Shown: positions 25,101-36,533 of the stretch, one piece after another
Numbering within the stretch: position 1 is the first letter of the stretch
How the letters are laid out: each line of letters opens with the position of its first letter
Assembly: GCA_029931535.1 (NCBI GenBank)
Contig: JAQPZY010001332.1
Coordinates: 62,001 to 126,000 of the forward strand
DNA from: Margaritifera margaritifera
Lineage: Eukaryota; Mollusca; Bivalvia; Unionida; Margaritiferidae
DNA length: 64,000 bases
Direction of reading: 5' to 3'
Notes under the pieces: model-generated
What the model was told of the DNA's origin: nothing
The model's database searches: none
Seen by the model: only the letters and a program-made list of their open reading frames with translations
Translations under genes and position numbers: made by a program

Positions 25101-25535
25101 ATTTTTATGCTATACTTGCCATAATTATTTTACGAGAGTAAATTCATCTCTTTGTTATTTTTTGTGATTGAATAAGCAATATTTGCATATTAGAATTTCA
25201 CATTCATTTTTTGTTGCTCATATTTGTATTCTTTGACAGACTTTCTTTTCTTTTTTGTCCGTTGAGAATGAACGATGTTTTTTAATTTAATCCACAAAAC
25301 TTTATAATGGGAACGATATTCGACTCATTTTTGAAACTCCATGTACTTTGTTTTACTCATTTCTTGTATTCGAAACATGTCCTTTAGATAGCCACTAGTA
25401 ACTAGTGTCACAACACGTTATTTTTAATCCTTCATGTCACTGTAAAAGTTCTGACTCATCATAGATTCGCAATGAATTTTGCATCACTCATGAGTAGCAT
25501 TTGTTTTTCAGCTTGTTGTGGTAAATTTCTGCATT
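22136..25535. other. Sequence separating the two polymerase blocks
   Basis: About 3.4 kb of AT-rich DNA lies between the KPIY.GF block of the polymerase (ending near 25536) and its C-terminal block (starting 22135). The roughly 75 codons expected between them, including the metal-binding DTDS motif, were not found, so this is insertion plus deletion. It includes a short GA run near 23895-23911. Open frames at 22932-23117 and 25024-24749 show no domain I recognise. Confidence 0.4.
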
Positions 25536-26960
25536 AGCTATTTAGATCCCTCTAATATTGTAAATCCACCATAAATTGGTTTGGCTAATTTGATATTGTT
25601 GTTCTTCAAAACTAACCAGTGCTAAGTCATTGTCAATACTTATTCTGCTCGCAAATGATAAATCTTTCTCACATTTGAAACATTTATTTCCACCTGTATA
25701 TTTTATATCTGTTAACAGAATACAACTCTGTTCATTTAAAAAGTCTTTTTGGAAATCATTTGTTGCTTTTTGTCTCAAATTTGTATTCATTTCAGTGTAG
25801 GATTTAATCCACGGTTGTTAATGAAAAATACAATGCTGTGTATCTTTTACAGTTTTAAGCACAGTTGTAAGTGAAGATTTAGATTTGTTCAATGTGCATG
25901 ACAGTTTTGGTACAGTTGATTTCGTGCCGTTGTAATAATCAATCAATTTTGTTTTGTATCGGAATATATTGGCTCTCGGTGCACACAGAGAAGTTGTTAG
26001 CATCTAGGTGAATAATGAATGACCTTCACATTACCCTTTCGTAGTCATCTTCGCTGAGCTCTGCAACGTGAAAGTAATCATCATTTGTATCTCACCATCA
26101 TTGTCCAAATATTATGCATGATTTGCTTCAGCATATCTATGCGGTATCATATTAATTCCACCTCGTATTCCACACTCAATCATCAGGACATATCATACTC
26201 TGTTAAAAGTTCAATTTCTACACCGGGTATGTTAACACGTTCATGATGTGCCAGTCCTGTTGCACTAAAATAGTCAGCAGGGCCCTGTTTGTAACGTGTC
26301 ATACAGACATTCCTAAACTCCGACAAAATATCACATAACATCAAGTTATTTTTCATGACATAATATCCGTGTAGATCTCGAAGTGTTTAAAGGTTATAAT
26401 AATCCATCACAATTTTAACTTATTGGTAATCATCATTTGTGATGAGGAAAACTTTAATACTGGTGGTAGAGCCGTTTCGTTAAACCTATCAAAGCTGTCG
26501 GTGCATCCATATGGACAAATGTCTTTCCTCAAATATTTAGGTGTCGTGTCTCTTAAATGTTTCAGTGATATTGTGAACTTTTCATCACTCTTTTGACTTC
26601 CTCATTAATCTAAAGCTAGAAACATAATGTTCATTTTGATTGTTATTTCATTCCCTTCATCAAAGAACCTATCAACTATGAAATCTTTGATGAATGAAAT
26701 GTATTTATCGTCGTTGATCACTATGATTTAACATTTCCTTACACTTTTGTGGTCCTATCTACAAGGCCAATGCCACAAGTATATGTTCTATGATTGCTTT
26801 TGTTTCTGCTTTATCTTTTAAAAGCTATTTGAGGTTCAATGATGAACCATGGTATCTCATATATCACACTCGAAGTTTTATCTTCACGGTCAAGGTCATT
26901 GATAAATGTCTTTCCCTCTTCTGCATTTTTACTCTAAGGCCCTTTGATACATGAAACTTG
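25536..26960 (-). pseudogene. Polinton/Maverick-type DNA polymerase B, exonuclease-to-palm part
   Basis: Heavily decayed minus-strand relic that can be followed through several frames in the order of a Polinton-type protein-primed polymerase B. Near 26720-26600 are DDKYISF and DRFFDEGNEITIKM. About 26560-26490 reads RDTTPKYLRKDICPYGC and TDSFDRFNETALPP. About 26340-26200 gives LSEFRNVCMTRYKQGPADYF, SATGLAHHERVNIPGVEIEL and LTEYDM, then GIRGGINMIPHRYAEANHA (about 26170-26110). At 25830-25740 come WIKSYTEMNTNLRQKATNDF and QKDF, and near 25560 a frame-shifted KPIYGGFTILEGSK. These correspond to conserved segments of the family, which is used for transposon self-replication. Every block is separated by stops or shifts, so it is inactive. 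No Polinton integrase, ATPase, protease or capsid gene was recognised nearby. Confidence 0.7.
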
Positions 26961-27464
26961 GTTACTTTCCATGTCCGCATAGTAACTCTACAGCTCTGTC
27001 ATATAGGTATAACGATACCGATTGCGCAAGCCCGGAAGGGGGGGGGAGCGGAGTTTAAGGTATGGGGAACATTGTATTCAGAAATAAACAACAAAAGCTA
27101 GCTGTGATTGGTGCATTATGTAAGAGTAATAGTTTCTGTCAAGCTTAAAAAAGGTTGAGTCTCTCGGTCACATGTGAGATTATGTTAATTGATATCTTGA
27201 TCATGTTTTGTATTTTTTTTAATTTTTTAAAAGTGTGATACACATCATTGAAAATGTATCTGTTGTGACTGGATAATTCTCACTTCTGTCTAGTTCATGT
27301 AGAGTTATCCCTCTTAAGTGCTGTGGAGTACATGGTGCTGTCCTTCTCAAATTGACAATCTAATATGCCATCTATGACAGTGTGTTACACGCATGCTGAA
27401 GTTGGATAGGATGTATATTTATTTCATCAAACGTTCGAATTAAGGTCTGTGAAAATACAATTTG
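26961..27464. other. Non-coding gap, nothing recognised
   Basis: Includes a short G run near 27039-27047. No gene supported. Confidence 0.35.
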
Positions 27465-27925
27465 TACAGTGATACCCAAAGGTCACAGCTTCATTTCATC
27501 ATTATACACATTTGATGACCTCACCACTGTATGTGGTGAGGGAAAAAATTGGTGAATTTCCTTTTTTTAGCGTCGTCGTATCCCACCATGAGTGGGTTGC
27601 CTCGAAAAGTGATGCTGTGCTAGTGCGCTAGACTTTGCTTTTTGTTTTTGTTTAGTGTTGTCGTATCCTCACACGAGTGAGTAGATGCAAAAATACAGTG
27701 ATACCCAAAGGTCACAGCCTGATTTCATCATTATATACATTTGATGACCTCACCACTGTAGGCGGTGGGGAAAAAAATCAGTGAATTTCCTTTTTTTAGC
27801 GTCGTCGTATCCCACCATGAGTGGGTTGACTCGAAAAGTTATGCTGTGCTAGTGCGCTAGACTTTGCTTTTTGTTTTTATTTAGTGTTGTCGTATCCCCC
27901 ACACGAGTGAGTAGTTCAAAAATAC
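27465..27925. repeat. 229-bp tandem duplication
   Basis: Two copies (27465-27693 and 27694-27925) of a unit beginning TACAGTGATACCCAAAGGTC and containing GCGTCGTCGTATCCCACCAT. They differ at a modest number of positions. Within each unit, GTGTTGTCGTATCC and GCGTCGTCGTATCC are internal near-repeats. No coding potential. The origin is unknown; a segmental tandem duplication of part of a repeat is the simplest reading. Confidence 0.9.
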
Positions 27926-28844
27926 GCTGCGTTAATAATGGCAATATGTAACCTACTTGTTATGCATTCTATATTCTACAATATAATGATAAGCTGTTTC
28001 ATTTGATGCTAGACATTCACACACTGGATTCACATTTATATGATTATAATGCAAGTCTATCTTTAGAGCATGGCAATTTTTTCCAAGCCTAGTATGAATT
28101 ATCAATATTTTCCTTTCGCCAATCAGATAGTATCAAGGCACTCGCTCCTTCCTACCAATTAGTTTCTTAACAGTAGAACTAGATTTTGGAGTTCTTTACA
28201 TCTTGTAATAGCTCGTTCCATATTTTAATTGTCAACGGTAAAAGGGACTTGTTTCTACATCGTATTGTAGACAACAGAAAGGTTTATCAAAATCAGAGTT
28301 ATTCCTTGGGTTATTTCTTCAGCCAACGCTTTGAGCGCCTGTTGATGAAACCGATTAACTGAGAAAATCAGTTATCATACAATGAACCATTTCACAAAAG
28401 TAACTAATGTGTGACTGGAACCAGAGGTTTACAATGAACCTATCCCGATTTAAATCATCACCTGTCTTGGCAGAACCTACAACGTGTGCACCTCGAACTT
28501 CATGCCGATCTTCTGAAGAATCAGATAAGAATCTTTCCAAGCCTGAGTGGATATTTTGCAACAAGGAAGGATGAAAGAGAAATGAAACAGAAGGGAGTAT
28601 GGACAAAGGAAGGAACTTCGAAGATTGAATATGATGGATGGAAATCAGAATCAACTGGACCTTAGGGGTAGATGTGTTTGTAAGGTTTCATGGCAATCCT
28701 TCCAGTAGTTTATGAGGTGTAGCGATAACAAACTTTGTGCTAGCAGGTGACGGACACCGGACGATTGACGAAAGGACATCGCATATGCTATTCTGGTTAT
28801 GACCAGCCGAGCTATAAAAGCACAATTATTTAAGTGGCGTTATT
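27926..28844. other. Non-coding gap, nothing firmly recognised
   Basis: The segment about 28680-28820 (GTTTCATGGCAATCC through GGACACCGGACGATT) resembles degenerate intronic repeats seen again further right in the window. No gene supported. Confidence 0.35.
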
Positions 28845-29970
28845 CCAGGTATATACCGGTATACCGGTTTACCGCGGTATTTTTTCCCGGAGGTACGTAC
28901 CACGGTACTTTTTGACTGAATCCCTACTTCAGTAGTTTCCGTCAGTAAGGAATGTACGGAAATTCCCGAGTAATCTTGTTACGAATTTAATGGTATTAAC
29001 AGCATGTTTTCATTGTTCATGACAAAATAATTCAAGAGGTATTATTTTTTTTAAAAAAACAGTTTTAATCGTCACAAAATTAATTTTGAATATTACAAAT
29101 ATAATTATATTTATGAACCTTTAATCACATGTTGTGAAAGATATTCGGGCCAAATCCAAGTTGTGGAGAAATTTCGGATTTAAAAAAAGGGGAGAAAAAT
29201 GTCATATTTTACTTATTTACTAGCGAATGCTAATGTGTTAAGTACATGTATTCCTTTATAAGACCGCGAATCATCCGAACATTTTCAGGAGAGCTATTGT
29301 TTTCTGTTTGAATTTTATGTAATTTCTCAAGTCCACTAAATATTTTCTAGTTTGTTGAGTAAGTGTTTTATGTTTACTGGCCCTCTCTGATAAATATCTT
29401 GTCCGTATGTTGGCATCCCACTCAAAGTTTCCCTGCCTGTTATATCAAAAGTATAGCTAGTAAATTGTAGGCTTCTGTGTCAACACTTCCCATTTTTATT
29501 AACAAGCTCTCTAATGTCAGCACAATGTCTTTCACAGGGTGTCAGCTATAATGTAAGCTTAATCATCCCACTTTACTTACAGTTTTTAGATTACAACTTA
29601 TACAACAATTAACATACACATAGCAAATTCATCAACTATAAGGTACTGACCATTTAATTTTTTTTTTTTTTTGGGGGGGGGTGGTTTTCTTCAGAGTCGA
29701 GATATTTTATTTTCTTTTATCTGAAAGTAATTAATTTTGTTCAAATAATATAATGAATATAATATGGTGTTTTTTTGCTATAAATCAGAGCCAAATATTG
29801 TTCCAGCTATTGAGAGACAGAAATTTTAACAAAAAGTTCCAGGTCCCTGCCCCAGAACATTAAATTGTTGGTCCCTAATATAATTGCGGTGTACCTTGGT
29901 ATATATTGCGGTATGTTCAGAAATACCTCGGTATACCGTGGTACAAAATGTTTCGACGAATCCAGCTCTA
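28845..29970. repeat. Pair of GGTATACCG-type repeats enclosing about 1 kb
   Basis: At 28850-28925 and again at 29885-29970 there are short sequences made of ACCGGTATACC, ACCGCGGTAT and ACCTCGGTATACCG words. They are followed in both places by a TACC(R)YGGTAC...GAATCC stretch in the same orientation. The two look like direct, diverged copies. A transposon with palindromic subterminal motifs is possible, but I could not define ends or a target duplication. Confidence 0.35.
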
Positions 29971-29973
29971 ATA

Positions 29974-30088
<115 letters not shown>

Positions 30089-30234
30089 TTCGATAAATAA
30101 ACAGGTAGGTAAGATCCTTGTTGTTAAAAATCTTCTCTACCGTGATGTCTGAACATGTCAGAAATCGTGGAACAATACACTTTGATAATGATAGAAACTA
30201 GCATTTTCTCCTCAAACAAAAAAAAAAAAAAAAA

Positions 30235-30745
30235 AAAGTTAACCGATGAATCGAAGTTAGATCGGGGTGACATCGTTGTCCTGACACCAGTCGATGAAAA
30301 CGCGTCACTTTTCCTCGTATGCCTTCAAACTGAATGGCCTGCTAAATGCCGAGAGCCTCTCCACGATGGAAGTGCTGAACTTTTTTTCACGTAAGGCCTC
30401 TCCTAAGATGATCCAGGCGTAAAGAAGAAGCTTGTCCAGACACAGAAAGAATACCGGCGACCTCTGCTGCTTCAGCAACGTGGGAGTCGACATAATCTTC
30501 CTGGGAACGTCTATAGTGAGATGGAGTAGACCGTATTGGAGACCCGCAGTGAGAACTAGTCTGCAAGTCTAGACCCTCAGCTTCTGAACTGAGACTCCAG
30601 ATTTGGAGACTAGGAAGGCACAGGTTCACATCCCCTCTCAACTGATCTACAGGGCATCGACGGCCCAGGCCTCTGGGTCCGGACATGGAGAGACGGAGGT
30701 GGGCAGTTTGCGGTTCAACCTTGGCGCAAATGGGTCCTATCATCT
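30235..30745 (-). pseudogene. DIRS-like tyrosine recombinase, N-terminal part
   Basis: Minus-strand relic following the reverse transcriptase/RNase H region. It contains NRKLPTSVSPCPDPEAWAVD (about 30740-30660, where the pol-encoded ORF grades into the recombinase in DIRS elements). Near the end, in the frame from 30493, are FSTSIVERLSAFSRPFSLKA and YEEKWRVFIDWCQDNDVTP. The latter is the typical SAM-like N-terminal core-binding segment of DIRS tyrosine recombinases (AYxxKWxxFxxWC). The catalytic domain with its Arg, His-x-x-Arg and Tyr is missing: the sequence runs into a poly(A)/poly(T) tract at 30220-30238. DIRS elements use this enzyme in place of a DDE integrase. Frames are broken throughout. 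Confidence 0.6.
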
Positions 30746-30749
30746 GGAG

Positions 30750-31870
30750 ATCCCACAGGGCTCAAACTCGATAAAATTTAGATGGATGGAGTGACCGTTT
30801 CGTCCTGTCCATGATAACGAATCGGCCAGGATGTTTATCCTCTCCAGAATGTGCCGGACTAGTACGGAGATGTTGTCTGGCACACCAGCGGAATAATGTC
30901 CATACCATAACACAAAGTTCCGGTGATTTTGTCACCCCTTGCTTGTTGAGGCAAGTCACGCTACTGAGTTATCTAACATTATCAGGACCGTATTTCCGTG
31001 TATCCGATCTCTCCAAGCGCAGAAGCTTAGAAAACGGCCTTCTTTTCCAAGAGTTTTATATGATATTTTCTCCCGTATCATCCACTAGGTGTTGACTAAC
31101 GAGAAGCAGGGCAGGAAGTGGGTCGACAAACCAGACAAACTGGCTTGTGTACAGATTATGACTTCCACCGCTAACCACTCCCTGTCTTTTCTTGCCACTG
31201 GAGCAGAAAGTGGCGGATTTCAATCAAGATCATATTCTCTTGCTATAAACGACCCGAAATATGGCACCACTGTACCAGGAGTGCCCTCTGAAAGAGGCGC
31301 ATACATTGACGGCCGAAACAAAGAAAGTCTGACGCTGCATTGGGAAGGCTGAGCAGTTGAAGGAACTCTCTCGCCGAAATAGACCTCTTGGCATAAATCG
31401 ACTCCGACGCTTCGATGCGCTTGGGCGGAAGTCGTACAAGGTTGATATGAGTTAGAAGTTCAATACCGACCTTTCCGTCTTCATTTTGAACATTGAAGCG
31501 GCAATAAACTGATTAAGCCAGCTCAGGTCTATAAGTGGCCTCAGTTTTCCATTGGAGTTTGGGACCAGAATAAGTCTGGAGTAAAACCCCGGAGCGAGTC
31601 CGGCTTCCGGAATATCTCCACCGCCCGCTTTGAGAGCAAAAATCTCTTTTCCTTCTGTAAAATGTCCCCCTACATTGGATCGCTCAGGACATGTCGTTTA
31701 AGGGGACTATGACAGTGTTGCAGGCTACACAAACAAGGTCTGTAGCCCCTCTGAAACGTCTTGGATCACCCAATCGTTGTGCGGGAAGAGGTCGATCCAA
31801 GTCTGCCGAAGCAGAATGAGTCTGGCGCCGACAGGAAGGTAGCCAGCGGGCAGGAGGGACGGGAAGCCGT
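30750..31870 (-). pseudogene. DIRS-like reverse transcriptase / RNase H relic
   Basis: GC-richer minus-strand relic. In order: VGARLILLRQTWIDLF (about 31835-31785), a segment typical of the start of DIRS RT; LAPGFYSRLILVPNSNGKLR then PLIDLSWLNQF and FKMKTER (31590-31470), RT motif 1 and 2 of DIRS elements; RSISAREFLQLLSLPNAASD (about 31390-31330), the connection between RT and RNase H; then TVLIMLDNSVA and LNKQGVTKSPELCVMVW (about 31000-30890), an RNase H block with its LDN. The RT active-site block was not found intact between 31470 and 31390, so part has been deleted. Stops and shifts are frequent. The arrangement RT, RNase H, tyrosine recombinase on one strand supports DIRS rather than Ty3/gypsy. 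Confidence 0.65.
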
Positions 31871-32850
31871 TGTCGAGTACCTGGAGGTTTGTGGAATGTT
31901 AATCTAGTTAACAGCGTTAGGCATCGTATGATACACAGCCCTATTAACGACCTAGGTTATACGGTACACTGACTCCCATGCATGATCGTTTCAAGTTCTT
32001 TTATTCTTTTTCTGCCAAACAAAATATGGCCAGTGGCATCAAATCCAGCCGAGAGAAAGTTGCCACAACGCTCTTCATCAGCTTGGACATGGCGTTAAAC
32101 ACTTGTCTGTCAATCATGTAACACAGAGGGCAGACAAATTGACAGCAGTGATAGGGGTACGCGATAGAATGTGACTTATACGAATGCGGTGAGAACGTCG
32201 CTGGCAGATGGCTCACAGTACACAAAGCTTTGGCATTACCGGGGTCTCGGATTGTGTTCAAAAAACGCCCGGTAATATATCCGATCTGCGACTATTACGA
32301 AAGAATTCTAAACGATTGGTGTTCGTCTTCCTCGTCGGCGTCGACAGAAACCTTTACCTCATATGCTGTTTTCACCTCAGGTGGGGAAAGGCAGTCGGAA
32401 GGCGGAAAGAAGCAGCCTTGATGCAAAACTCCGTCCGTCCCATAGTGGGATAGGAGGTCGGCGACGATTCGAAGTTGTCCCCTTTCTCAGTAGATGGGTT
32501 ATCCTCATCATGTACGCCTTCCATTTTCGGATACAGTATACCACAAAGCAGCAACGGCACTGAATGATCACCATGCGTGCTGTAGAACCTGTCGATTGGT
32601 TCAGCGAGAAAAGCCCGTCGTATCTAAAACTGAATGAGGTCCTGACAGTGAATGCTGTTCTGGGCCAGGAGAGGCAGCTGGATGGTCGGCACAACGTCTC
32701 CTGTCACTTAAGTTGTTTGCGCAAGACGATACACCACACTCTCTCGGCCCTCGTACTGCAGACACTGCACGGAGCAGAAGACAATCACTTGCTGCACGAT
32801 ATGCACGTCTCATGCTTGCCTCAGCGATCTTGAATCACTTACACTTATCT
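31871..32850 (-). other. GC-richer left arm of the DIRS-like relic, possibly gag
   Basis: This segment keeps the GC-rich composition of the RT region and lies upstream of it on the same strand, where gag would be. Several frames of 60-105 codons overlap (for example 32694-32377 and 32261-32001, the latter with FNAMSKLMKSVVATFSRLD). I do not recognise a definite gag domain. The composition boundary near 32850 may mark the element's 5' side. Confidence 0.35.
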
Positions 32851-34190
32851 GCATGTTAAAGACATTTCCTCTGAAACGATTGAGAGAGAGAGAGAGCAAA
32901 ATAGAATAAATACGCACAAATTATACGAAAATCACGATGGACACAACTGAATAAATGAACCTCAGTATGTACAATACAGTTCAATAAATTCACACGTGAA
33001 TATACCCTACATGCCTACAAGTCCGCAACAATTGGCAAAATATATAATTAAATTCACCCAAAATGCACAAATAATGTATGGAGAAGTATGTCAACGCTAA
33101 AACTGACCAAATAGCCGAACGATGTAGATGCAAAAAGTGAATAAATGTAAATGGTTTCAGGATGTGTTGTAAACTATACCTGCAGTACTGAGCGATATAT
33201 TAAACTGGTAAGCAATATCTTATATGGGTGACCACATAAGGGTATGGGGAGGTGATCTGGAATAGTTACGTCACTTTGTCTATATGATTTATAGACGGAA
33301 AGGGCTGGATTCGGGAGGTGGCGAAATTTATTTCCCAATGTTAATGGGATCGGGTATGTATTCGACGGAGAAATTATCATGCTCGGATGGTCAATGATTA
33401 AGACTTGCATGTAGGTAGGTAGTTGGAGAGACAGATCCATGCATGCCATCAAGTCTGAGATGTTCAATGACCAAGACAGATATACAGATACATAGCCACC
33501 AACACTGGAATGGTAAATGACCCAGACTTGAATATATGTAGATACACACTACTAGAAGCTTCCCGATAAATAGACAAAATTAGCAGGCAATATGCCCGTT
33601 GCAAAGACAAATGATGGCGCACAGTTGGATCTGTGCACTTTATATTTTTCTGAGCTTTATGAGAAATATGTGTGCTAGTTTTGCATCTATTTTTCCTTAT
33701 CCAAAGCATTCGTTATGCCACTCTGTCTTTTGTCAAGCAAAATCCTTTCTTACAAGACAAGTTGGTAGGTTGATAGATAGATAGACAGACAGAGGTGTTT
33801 CATAGTAAAGAGGTAAATATCATATCTTTTATGATTAGGCAATTAAGTCAAAAGTATAACAAGTCATGTTTGACTATATAAAACTTTACTTAAAAGTACC
33901 ATATAGACAGTGAGCCTGACGTGATACAGATCAAGACTATGCATTTTACTAGGCAGTAAAGTAAAACAGCAGGTGTTCATGCTGCCTGTAGAACTCAGTC
34001 ATCAACAACAGCTACAAGCTGACATATGTAATCTGAGCTTTTTTCAAGTGAAAATTCAAAGCACTAACTGTATTTAAGATCTAGACCTGTGATTAATTTA
34101 ACATGTATAGCTGTTGCTCAAAAAAAGAATTGTAGCTTGTATCAATACAGCTGGAAAATGAGCCCATAATACAAATAATTATTATAGAAA
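32851..34190. other. Non-coding gap, nothing recognised
   Basis: AT-rich, with short GA and GATA tracts (about 32881-32894 and 33773-33791). No supported gene. Confidence 0.4.
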
Positions 34191-34329
34191 GTCTTTTGTT
34201 ATCATGCGGTTGTAATGTAAATGTTTTGGTGTCAACGGTGGGATAAGGTATAAGTATATCCAGGTATTCATCAAAGCAGAGAGGGTCCACTGCTTCTTCA
34301 CACATATAAAGTCCTACATCTAAGCTAAT
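34191..34329 (-). CDS. Weak exon candidate, product unknown
   Basis: Minus-strand open segment following an AG acceptor (34331-34330, sequence AAACTTACAG). It encodes ISLDVGLYMCEEAVDPLCFD and EYLDILIPYPTVDTKTFTL, which has normal amino-acid balance. I found no convincing donor, and the frame runs on into hydrophobic low-complexity residues. It may be the last exon of a gene I cannot otherwise see, or chance. Confidence 0.2.
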
Positions 34330-35081
34330 CTGTAAGTTTTTACTGTTATAAGAAAAACAAAATCTTAAGAGAAGCTTTGAAAATGTAAGCAAGTAACTGA
34401 GGAAGCAAAACATTATCAAACACTACAAACATCTCTCCGAATACTATCAACTATATTGCAAAAAAGCATGTAAACAAAAGCCTATTCTACATTTGTAGCA
34501 CATTTTCCACAAAGTATATGATTTTGGTTCTTTACCTATTCCCAGACAGCGATACATACGTATACATCTGCAGGTGCTAATGAACATTATAAATTTCACA
34601 AAATCGGATTTTTCTAAATGGCTCCAGGAGTCTTATTGTAAATCTCATAAAAATATATATAAATTATACAATTATTGCCTAGGATGTCATTCGAACTGCA
34701 TAAAAATTACCAAAATATTGTACCATACGGTTGTATATATACATGCACATTATGTTGCCAGATAAAATTTCCTTTAGCTATTCTTTCGCTGATATATGCA
34801 AATACTTAAACGTTATGAACAAGATGCATTCTTATTCAGTGTACTGAAATCAAGGATGGAGTTGAGGGACTGATAATCGTGTTCTTTTGTGAACAATGGT
34901 GTTTATATTATGCGTACAATCAGAACTTATTTATTCATAAAAAAGATTTGTATCAATATTACATGCAGCAGCGTTTCCTTTCATTTTGTGAACGGATATT
35001 TGTTCACGTGGTAGTATGAAGTTCATGCTAATTTGGGACTTCAGTGTCACATCAAGTACCCACAACACACTGTGATGGTAC

Positions 35082-35124
<43 letters not shown>

Positions 35125-35130
35125 TGATGA

Positions 35131-35162
<32 letters not shown>

Positions 35163-36319
35163 ATGACTAAGATAAATATGATTATGATCATAATTCTTTT
35201 GCGTGATAAGAGCTGAATTATGATGTGTGTTGATAACTGAATGAACATTAAGTCGTTATTATCATGTATGTATGCTTATTTAGGAATTATAATCGTTAGG
35301 TCCTTTACATGCGAGGTCAATACAGACAAATGCACATGAACACGTGATTAAAGAATAAAGGTATTCAATGTCATACTGTAGCACCTTACTAACTGATTAC
35401 AAGTTATGATCCCCTAGACATCAACCAAAATAATGTTATCCTTGATAGTTTTTTTTATATGTCATGGAACATAATATGCATGCATACAGCTTTCTGGAAA
35501 TTCTTTAATTACATTAATCGGAAGTATTGACTTTGTATCTGTGGTGCTAACAGATGTGCGTACATACGATTTTATTTTGGATTTTATTTCTATCTTTTAA
35601 ATATTTGCAGGTAGCATGAGATTTAAAACTAACTGAAACAACTACCATAAAATATTTTCATGAAAACTAGAATTTATGTGAGAGTATCAGGTATCAAAAT
35701 TAAAAAATACAGAAAATTTTAAAGAAAGAAGCATTCTGAGATTTATTATGAACATCAAACTGCAAATATAAGTCAGACATAGAAAAAAAACTCCTTGGAA
35801 ATAAAACACTCGTATGCAAAAGTTTTAACTTATCTTCAAAAAGCTTGAATTAAATTGTCCTTCTGCCATCATCTTGCAAAAAATATAAAAATGTATAATG
35901 AAGTCTAGTTCAGTTTCTCACAGTAATCATGAGCAAACAATAAATGCAAAATATTGCCTACGTCATACTATGCACTGTTCAAATAATTTTTAAACAAGTA
36001 AAATCACTGTAATCTGGCACTACTGTAGCAGTATACTTGCACGCTTTGGATGTACATTTTTCATTTTTTTCCATAAATAGCCTTAACATTTTGAAGTATT
36101 TCCACTGTTCTGCTAAAACATGCTTCATTTAAAATAATGTATATGTGAACTGTATCTGTATATCAATCAATACATACAATACTTGATTTCTGATTTAATT
36201 GGCACTTCTTCGATTACTACTCTAGGTTATATCTTACTGTAACAATATTGAAGAAAGCATTCAAGACAAGTCCAATCATTCTACAAAGATAAAGAATGAA
36301 TATTTAGTGCTCGCAGGCA
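34330..36319. other. Downstream flank / 3' UTR side of the ODC gene
   Basis: Lies immediately 3' of the ODC stop codon on the minus strand, so its right part is likely 3' UTR. No clear polyadenylation signal could be fixed. It contains a compound trinucleotide tract at 35083-35165. Confidence 0.4.
35083..35165. repeat. (AAT)n(GAT)n(GGT)n compound microsatellite
   Basis: A graded trinucleotide tract: AAT/TAA units, then GAT units, then GGT units, ending GATGAC. Confidence 0.95.
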
Positions 36320-36533
36320 TCAATTATGGTTCCAAATACGGTTCCAAACGGATCTAAATACGGTAAATACGGTTCCAAACATTGAATCATCTACTGCGGG
36401 GGAGGCGCCAAGTACATTCTCTAAGTCGTGGGTGGCAGCGGCCTCCTGAAACGTGTGGCCCGACTTCAGATGGTGTGGCATTTGCTTGATCCCGATTTTA
36501 TTCTTTCTCTGCTGCTTCGGGTAAATATCATGC
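36320..36533 (-). CDS. Ornithine decarboxylase, probable last coding exon
   Basis: A minus-strand exon opens at an AG acceptor (36535-36534, ATATTTGCAG) and runs to a TGA at 36322-36320. Its first base completes a TGG codon with the TG left by the donor of the ODC exon at 40713-40502, so the frame continues as HDIYPKQQRKNKIGIKQ, then HHLKSGHTFQEAAATHDLEN. ODC C-terminal tails are poorly conserved and in vertebrates carry the degradation signal; this tail has no sequence that I recognise. The last 17 residues (TVFTVFRSVWNRIWNHN) are encoded by a degenerate short tandem repeat of TACGGTTCCAAA-like units (36328-36379). If the upstream donor were not used, the protein would instead stop right after that exon. 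Confidence 0.6.

Noticed and set aside
34931..35248. 105-codon minus-strand frame with an Ile run
   Set aside because: Most of it is translation of the trinucleotide microsatellite.
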